Shown here in pieces: positions 52,483 to 57,024 of a stretch of 57,024 nt of DNA; position 1 is the stretch's first letter, and every line of letters starts with the position of its first letter. The notes beneath the pieces are model-generated. The model saw only the letters and a list, made by a program, of their open reading frames with translations, searched no databases and had not been told where the DNA came from. The translations under genes were made by a program, and so were the position numbers. The stretch lies in assembly GCF_022664395.1 (NCBI RefSeq), contig NZ_JAKRET010000019.1:1-57024 (forward strand), read 5' to 3'. This stretch comes from Sphingomonas lacusdianchii (GTDB lineage: Bacteria; Pseudomonadota; Alphaproteobacteria; Sphingomonadales; Sphingomonadaceae).

Positions 52483-53520
52483 ATGACCGACGATGCCTTC
52501 ATCACCGCGCTGCCCAAGGCCGAACTGCATTTGCATATCGAAGGCAGCCTCGAACCCGAACTGATGTTCGACCTTGCCCGCCGCAACCGCGTCGCCATCC
52601 CCTTCGCATCGGTCGAGGCGGTGCGCGCCGCCTATGCCTTTTCCAACCTGCAGGACTTTCTCGACATCTATTATGCCGGCGCCGACGTGCTGCGGACGGC
52701 GGAGGATTTCCACGATCTGGCGGTCGCCTATTTCGACCGGGCGGCGGCCGACGGCGTCGTCCATGCCGAAATCTTCTTCGATCCGCAGACCCATACCGAT
52801 CGCGGCATTCCGTTCGACACGGTGATGGAGGGGCTGCTGTCGGGCATGCACGCCGCCGGGGAACGGCACGGCCTGACGTCGAAGCTGATCCTGTGCTTCC
52901 TGCGCCATCTCGACGAGGACGCCGCCTTCGCGACCTTCGCACAGGCCGAAAAATGGCTCGACCGCATCGACGGTGTCGGCCTCGATTCATCCGAAGTCGG
53001 CCACCCGCCCTCCAAATTCGCCCGCGTCTTCGCGGCGGCGGGCGATGCGGGGTTGAAGCGCGTCGCCCATGCCGGCGAGGAGGGGCCACCCGCCTATGTC
53101 CATGAGGCGCTCGACCTGTTGCGCATCGACCGGCTCGACCATGGCAATCGCGCGCTCGAGGATCCGCTGCTCACCGCGCGTCTCGCGCGCGAGGCGATGA
53201 CGCTGACCGTCTGTCCGCTGTCCAACCACAAGCTGTGCGTGGTCCCGGACATGGCCGATCACCCGATCGACCGGATGCTGGCGCTGGGGCTGCGCGCGAC
53301 GATCAATTCGGACGATCCGGCCTATTTCGGTGGCTATGTCGGCGACAATTACCGCGCGGTCGCGCAGGCGCGCGGCCTGTCACGCGGCGATCTCGTGACG
53401 CTCGCGCGCAACAGCTTCCTCGGATCGTTCCTCGACGATGCCGCCATCGCCGCGCATCTCGCCCGATTGGATGGCTTTGCGCGCTCGGCAGGCGGTGGAC
53501 AAGCGGACCCGGTCTTGTAG
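52483..53520 (+). CDS. Adenine deaminase (adenosine deaminase-like, type 2)
   Basis: A 345-residue cytoplasmic deaminase. The segments PKAELHLHIEGSLEPELMF, GVGLDSSEVGHPPSKF, VAHAGEEGPPAYVHEALDLL, RLDHGNRALEDP and NSDDPAYFGGYVGDNY match the bacterial adenine deaminase branch of the adenosine deaminase family, as in P. aeruginosa PA0148, which makes hypoxanthine from adenine. I chose ATG 52483 because the metal motif HLH starts about 17 residues later; ATG 52444 would add 13 residues. Adenosine deaminase activity cannot be excluded from sequence alone. The phosphoribosyltransferase gene follows 46 bases downstream. Confidence 0.86.
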   Translation: MTDDAFITALPKAELHLHIEGSLEPELMFDLARRNRVAIPFASVEAVRAAYAFSNLQDFLDIYYAGADVLRTAEDFHDLAVAYFDRAAADGVVHAEIFFDPQTHTDRGIPFDTVMEGLLSGMHAAGERHGLTSKLILCFLRHLDEDAAFATFAQAEKWLDRIDGVGLDSSEVGHPPSKFARVFAAAGDAGLKRVAHAGEEGPPAYVHEALDLLRIDRLDHGNRALEDPLLTARLAREAMTLTVCPLSNHKLCVVPDMADHPIDRMLALGLRATINSDDPAYFGGYVGDNYRAVAQARGLSRGDLVTLARNSFLGSFLDDAAIAAHLARLDGFARSAGGGQADPVL

Positions 53521-53566
53521 GAATGCGGCGGTCCTGCCGCCCGTCCGGCCCTTCGATGGAAACGCC

Positions 53567-54118
53567 GTGGTACCCAAAATCTATCTGTCCGCCGACCGCC
53601 TGCTCGAAGATTCGTTCCGCCTCGGCAACCTCGTCTTCGATTCAGGATTCCGCCCGACGCATATCGTCGGCATCTGGCGCGGCGGCGCGCCGGTCGGCAT
53701 CGCGGTGCAGGAACTGCTCGAATATCGCGGGGTACAGAGCGACCATATCGCGATCCGCACCGCCTCCTATACCGGCATCGACCAGCAGGAACCGCAGGTC
53801 CGCATCTACGGCCTCGGCCATCTGGTGGACGTCCTCAATCCCGAGGACCGGCTGCTGCTGATCGACGACGTGTTCGATTCGGGCCGCTCGATCCGGGCGC
53901 TGCTGAAGGAGTTGAGCGATCGCTGCCGCAACAACCTGCCCGACGAGGTGAAGGTCGCGACCGTCTATTACAAACCGTCGCGCAACGTGACCGACCTGAA
54001 GCCCGACTTCTTCGTGCACCAGACCAATGACTGGCTGATCTTCCCGCACGAGATCAACGGCCTGACCACCGACGAAATCCGCGCGCACAAGCACGGCGCC
54101 GACATCATCCTGCGCTGA
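53567..54118 (+). CDS. Phosphoribosyltransferase (hypoxanthine/purine type)
   Basis: A 183-residue type I phosphoribosyltransferase. The PRPP motif is RLLLIDDVFDSGRSIRALL (residues about 95-113), and the N-terminal THIVGIWRGGAPVGIAVQELL has the conserved loop. The C-terminal KPDFFVHQTNDWLIFPHEI is typical of xanthine/hypoxanthine-guanine enzymes. GTG 53567 is the start just before the first conserved segment; the frame is open upstream to 53438 without family sequence. Downstream of adenine deaminase it should salvage hypoxanthine or xanthine to the nucleotide. Confidence 0.83.
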   Translation: MVPKIYLSADRLLEDSFRLGNLVFDSGFRPTHIVGIWRGGAPVGIAVQELLEYRGVQSDHIAIRTASYTGIDQQEPQVRIYGLGHLVDVLNPEDRLLLIDDVFDSGRSIRALLKELSDRCRNNLPDEVKVATVYYKPSRNVTDLKPDFFVHQTNDWLIFPHEINGLTTDEIRAHKHGADIILR

Positions 54119-54122
54119 CGGC

Positions 54123-54142
54123 GGCGGGGCAACCGCCCCGCC
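54123..54142. terminator. Bidirectional hairpin between phosphoribosyltransferase and fbp
   Basis: GGCGGGGC-aacc-GCCCCGCC: an 8-bp stem in the 29-base gap between convergent genes. Confidence 0.6.
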
Positions 54143-54147
54143 CGCCT

Positions 54148-55173
54148 CTATTCCCCCGCGCTCGCGATCGCCACTTCCTGCGGGTCGCCGATCACCACGC
54201 CGACGCGCTGGTGCAGGCCATGCGGCGCGATGTCGAGGATGCGGTCATGGCCGTCGGTCGCGCTGCCGCCCGCCTGTTCGATCAGCATCGCCATCGGGTT
54301 CGCCTCGTACAGCAGCCGCAGCCGCGCCTTGCCCGCCTGCCGGTGGTCGGCGGGATAGAGGAACACGCCGCCCCGCTTCAGGATGCGGTGAATGTCCGCC
54401 ACCATCGATGCGGTCCAGCGCATATTGTAATCGATGCCGAGCGGCCCTTCGCTGCCGAGGATGCGTTCCTCGATATAGCGGGCGATGGTCGGCGACCATT
54501 GGCGGCGGCGCGCCATGTTGATCGCGAATTCTCGAGTGCCGGCGGGAATGCGCATCGGCCCGTCGGTCAGCCGCCACGACCCGACCTCGCGGTCGAGGGT
54601 GAATTCATACACCCCGTCGCCGACCGTCAGCACCAGCAGCGTCTGCGGCCCATAGATCGCATAGCCCGCCGCCACCTGATCGCGGCCGGGTTGCAGGAAG
54701 TCGGCTTCGGTCACGTCGCGCCCGGCGCAGTCCTCCGGCGCGCGCAGCACCGAAAAGATCGTGCCGACCGACAGGTCCACATCGACATTGCTCGACCCGT
54801 CGATCGGATCGAACAGCAGCAGATATTCGCCCTTGGGATAGCGATTGGGGATGCGATGGATCGTCTCCATCTCCTCGGACGCCATGCCCGCCAGATGGCC
54901 GCCCCATTCATTGGCATCGAGCAGCAGTTCGTTGGCGATCACGTCCAGCTTCTTCTGGACCTCGCCCTGCACATTCTCGCTGCCCAGCGCGCCGAGCACG
55001 TCGCCCAGCGCCCCCTTCGAGATCGCATGACCGATCGTCTTGCACGCCCGCGCGACGGTTTCGATCAGCAGGCGCAGCTCGGCGGGGCAGCTTTCGGCGT
55101 CGCGGCGCTGCTGCTCGATCAGGAACCGCGACAGGGTGATCGCGCCTTGCGCCGCCGGTTGGGGATTCGTCAT
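54148..55173 (-). CDS. fbp: Fructose-1,6-bisphosphatase class 1
   Basis: A 341-residue class 1 FBPase that dephosphorylates fructose 1,6-bisphosphate in gluconeogenesis. The metal site LLFDPIDGSSNVDVDLSVGTIFSVL, the substrate segment YNMRWTASMVADIHRIL, RGGVFLYPADHR and LIEQAGGSATDG are all clear. I chose ATG 55173 since the class 1 N-terminus (TLSRFLIEQQRRD) starts about 13 residues later. It is not functionally tied to the purine genes it follows. It is divergent from a small protein gene with a 145-base gap. Confidence 0.95.
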   Translation of the reverse strand: MTNPQPAAQGAITLSRFLIEQQRRDAESCPAELRLLIETVARACKTIGHAISKGALGDVLGALGSENVQGEVQKKLDVIANELLLDANEWGGHLAGMASEEMETIHRIPNRYPKGEYLLLFDPIDGSSNVDVDLSVGTIFSVLRAPEDCAGRDVTEADFLQPGRDQVAAGYAIYGPQTLLVLTVGDGVYEFTLDREVGSWRLTDGPMRIPAGTREFAINMARRRQWSPTIARYIEERILGSEGPLGIDYNMRWTASMVADIHRILKRGGVFLYPADHRQAGKARLRLLYEANPMAMLIEQAGGSATDGHDRILDIAPHGLHQRVGVVIGDPQEVAIASAGE

Positions 55174-55318
55174 TCGCTGTCCTTTCGTCGGCCTGCCGGC
55201 GCTCGGGCCTGTATGCGATGCATTCGTTTCGCACGGAAGACAGGAACGACGATGCCAGCAACCCGTTCGCTCGGCAGCGAAAACCGCAAGCGTAGCCACA
55301 GGAAAGCGGAGGAACATC

Positions 55319-55573
55319 ATGGATATAGCGGTAACGACGCTGGTCGAGCGCATCGCGCGCACCCTGGCCGGGCTCGATCACAGCGCCAACGGCGCGGGAA
55401 GCGAGACGTCGGCGGCGACCAGCGTCGACGAAACTTGGCGCGCCTATCTGGCGCAGGCCGATGCGGTGCTGCGGACGATCCGCGAACCGTCCGGGGCCAT
55501 GTCGGCGGCCGGCGACCCGGCGATCTGGTCGGCGATGCTCGACGCTGCGATCGCCGAGTCCGAGACGGTCTGA
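55319..55573 (+). CDS. Small protein of unknown function
   Basis: An 84-residue protein I do not recognise. It is acidic and alanine-rich, without signal peptide or membrane helix. The sequence runs IAVTTLVERIARTLAGLDHS, a serine/glycine linker, then a predicted helix DETWRAYLAQADAVLRTIREP and AMLDAAIAESETV. A strong ribosome site (GGAGGA, 5 bases before ATG 55319) argues that it is a real gene. It is divergent from fbp and convergent with the GH43 gene. Confidence 0.7.
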   Translation: MDIAVTTLVERIARTLAGLDHSANGAGSETSAATSVDETWRAYLAQADAVLRTIREPSGAMSAAGDPAIWSAMLDAAIAESETV

Positions 55574-55581
55574 CAGGATCG

Positions 55582-55613
55582 GGGCGGATCGCGTGGGAAA
55601 GCGCGATCCGCCC
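55582..55613. terminator. Bidirectional hairpin terminator
   Basis: GGGCGGATCGCG (55582-55593) pairs exactly with CGCGATCCGCCC (55602-55613), with an 8-base loop. It lies in the gap between the convergent small-protein and GH43 genes. Confidence 0.7.
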
Positions 55614-55620
55614 GCCGACC

Positions 55621-56748
55621 TCAATCCCTGAACGGGTTGAGCGTCTCGATCGTGCCGTCGGGACGGAAGGTCAGTTCGGTGATCTTGGCCGAGCGCAGAT
55701 GGTTTTTGTTCGACAGCTGCGTGTCGTGATACGCCAGATACCATTTGCCGCCGAATTCGAACACCGACCCATGGCTGGTCCAGCCCTGTACCGGTTCGAG
55801 GATGCGGCCGGTATATTTGAACGGGCCATAGGGCGTATTCCCGACCGCATAGGCGAGGTAATGCGTGTCCCCGGTCGAATACATGTAATAATATTTGCCG
55901 CCGCGCTTGAAGACCCACGACCCTTCGAAGAACCGCCGGTCATGGTCGCCGCCCAGCACCGGCTTGCCGTTCTCATCGACGATCGTCGCGTCGCGCAGCG
56001 GTTCGGCAAGCTGCTTCATGTCGGGGCCGAGGCGCGCGACCTTGCCCGACAGCGCCGGCTTGTCGTCCTGCTTCAGGTCGGTGTCGCCGGCATTGGGATC
56101 ATATTTTCCGGTGGCCCAGCGCTGCAACTGCCCGCCCCAGATGCCGCCGAGATAGAGATAGCTCTGTCCGTCATCGTCGGTGAACACCGCCGGGTCCATC
56201 GAATAGGCGCCCTTGATCGGCTGCGGTTCCGCCTTGAACGGGCCGACCGGCGAGGAAGAGGTGGCGACGCCGATGCAGAACACGCCCTGTTTGTCCTTGG
56301 CCGGGAAATACAGATAATAGGTACCGTTCTTGTACGCGGCGTCGGGCGCCCACGCCTTTTCGGACGCCCATGGTATCTGCTTCAGGTCGAGCGCGACCGG
56401 ATGCACCGTCACCGGTCCGCCCGGCCGGTCCATGCTCAGCACCTGATAGTCGTGCATCGCATATTGGCTGCCCAGATCGTCGTCGGGAATGCCGGCATCG
56501 ACATCATGGCTGGGATAGACATAGATTTTGCCGTCGAAGACATGCGCCGACGGATCGGCGAAATACAGATCCTTGACCAGCGGCTGCGCCAGATAGCGCT
56601 TGCCCTCGGGACTGCGCGCCTCCTCGCCCGCATTGCCCGCCGCAGCGGCGTTGGCGGCGGCGTCGTTCTGTACGGCGTTGTCGGCGGAGCACCCTGCGAG
56701 CAGCGCCAGCGCGGCCGCAGCCGCCGGAAATTTCATCGAAAGACGCAA
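55621..56748 (-). CDS. GH43-family glycoside hydrolase lipoprotein
   Basis: A 375-residue exported hydrolase with a lipobox (ALLAGCSA, Cys about residue 20). The five-bladed propeller of GH43 is recognisable, with catalytic residues in ADPSAHVFDGKIYVYPSHD (base), YSMDPAVFTDDDG (pKa modulator) and FEGSWVFKRGGKYY (acid Glu). The family comprises arabinosidases, xylosidases and related galactosidases; the exact substrate is open. The start is TTG 56748, which has GAGGA 7 bases upstream; ATG 56736 is the alternative. A LacI-type operator-like site lies 50 bases upstream. Confidence 0.85.
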   Translation of the reverse strand: MRLSMKFPAAAAALALLAGCSADNAVQNDAAANAAAAGNAGEEARSPEGKRYLAQPLVKDLYFADPSAHVFDGKIYVYPSHDVDAGIPDDDLGSQYAMHDYQVLSMDRPGGPVTVHPVALDLKQIPWASEKAWAPDAAYKNGTYYLYFPAKDKQGVFCIGVATSSSPVGPFKAEPQPIKGAYSMDPAVFTDDDGQSYLYLGGIWGGQLQRWATGKYDPNAGDTDLKQDDKPALSGKVARLGPDMKQLAEPLRDATIVDENGKPVLGGDHDRRFFEGSWVFKRGGKYYYMYSTGDTHYLAYAVGNTPYGPFKYTGRILEPVQGWTSHGSVFEFGGKWYLAYHDTQLSNKNHLRSAKITELTFRPDGTIETLNPFRD

Positions 56749-56797
56749 CAGCCCATCCTCTCATCTTGGTCCGGCGCGGCTTATGCCGCTGCTACGA

Positions 56798-56805
56798 TAG
56801 CGCTA
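56798..56805. promoter_or_regulatory. TAGCGCTA operator-like core upstream of the GH43 gene
   Basis: The core TAGCGCTA sits in GATAGCGCTACCA. Caulobacter-type LacI-family xylose/arabinose operators have this core (recalled). It is 50 bases upstream of the GH43 start. The rest of 56749-56897 holds no other feature I can name, although it should contain the end of the adjacent IS. Confidence 0.4.
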
Positions 56806-56897
56806 CCATTCGCGGCACGCCGGCTGCAAGAGGCTGGACGTCGGGTGCTGTCGCTGCCGCCGCCCACGGAACGCGCCGAACGACGGCACCCGTGATA

Positions 56898-57024
56898 TTA
56901 GGCATCGTGGACAAAGGGTAGCCAGAGCAGAACTGATGCGAGGCTGACAAAGCCGATGTAGGATTCTGCGGTTTTGTCGTACCGGGTGGCGACCCGTCGC
57001 CAATTCTTGAGCTTGTTGAACAAG
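56898..57024 (-). mobile_element. IS5-family transposase, C-terminal fragment (cut by window edge)
   Basis: The minus strand encodes 41 residues running NKLKNWRRVATRYDKTAESY, then IGFVSLASVLLWLPF and a stop. This is the C-terminal end of IS5-type DDE transposases, in which the conserved RxxATRYDK follows the catalytic Glu. The rest of the gene lies outside the window. The terminal inverted repeat beyond the stop was not identified. Confidence 0.8.

Noticed and set aside
50854..52908. Minus-strand frame of 684 codons overlapping the NCS2 permease
   Set aside because: The permease in another frame has clear transporter motifs; this frame has none.
54211..56895. Open frame of 894 codons on the plus strand
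   Set aside because: Antisense to fbp and GH43, with shadow composition and no domains.

Overview
This is a high-GC window with densely packed genes, many of them linked by 4-base start/stop overlaps. A TonB-dependent receptor, NodT- and OprP-type outer-membrane proteins and GC-rich palindromic repeats point to an alphaproteobacterium, most likely a sphingomonad (Sphingomonas or a relative). The genus is inferred from gene content and repeat style, not from a marker gene. I saw no rRNA, tRNA or CRISPR array.

Layout. 1-4.5 kb: a Tat-exported GH95 glycosidase, a secreted esterase, a truncated FAD-monooxygenase remnant and a DUF427 protein. 4.5-9.5 kb: a tripartite drug-efflux operon (outer-membrane factor, HlyD adaptor, DHA2 pump) with a divergent TetR regulator and two matching candidate operators. 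9.5-17.1 kb: a TctDE-type two-component system divergent from a periplasmic binding protein, an OprP-type porin and a CitMHS citrate carrier, then a TerC protein and an alpha/beta hydrolase. 17.3-23.2 kb: a NarL-type regulator and histidine kinase pair, then a large RTX-like calcium-binding protein.

23.5-54.1 kb is the main feature: a purine catabolism and salvage locus of about 30 kb. A minus-strand operon (34549 down to 25476) encodes urate-to-oxalate steps: HpxX/HpxY/HpxW, an M20 allantoate amidohydrolase, a PucG/HpxJ-like aminotransferase, PuuE, HpxZ, UraD, a candidate FAD-dependent urate hydroxylase (HpyO type) and UraH. A plus-strand operon encodes an AzgA-like permease, XdhA/B/C, guanine deaminase and an exported nucleoside-hydrolase-like protein. 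Around these lie an exported adenosine deaminase, a TonB receptor, an exported NUP-family protein, 8-oxoguanine deaminase, an NCS2 xanthine/urate-type permease, adenine deaminase and a phosphoribosyltransferase. Two LysR regulators of one subfamily lie at 23.5 kb and 44.7 kb. The likely flow is nucleosides taken in through the outer membrane, deaminated and cleaved in the periplasm, imported as bases, converted to xanthine and urate, and degraded to oxalurate, oxamate, oxalate and ammonia.

54.1-57.0 kb: fructose-1,6-bisphosphatase, a small conserved-looking protein, a GH43 lipoprotein, and the 3' end of an IS5-type transposase cut by the window edge.

A regulatory dyad, GCAA-N16-TTGC, occurs three times, in the two divergent intergenic regions that control purine genes. 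It is the best candidate for a shared operator of this locus.
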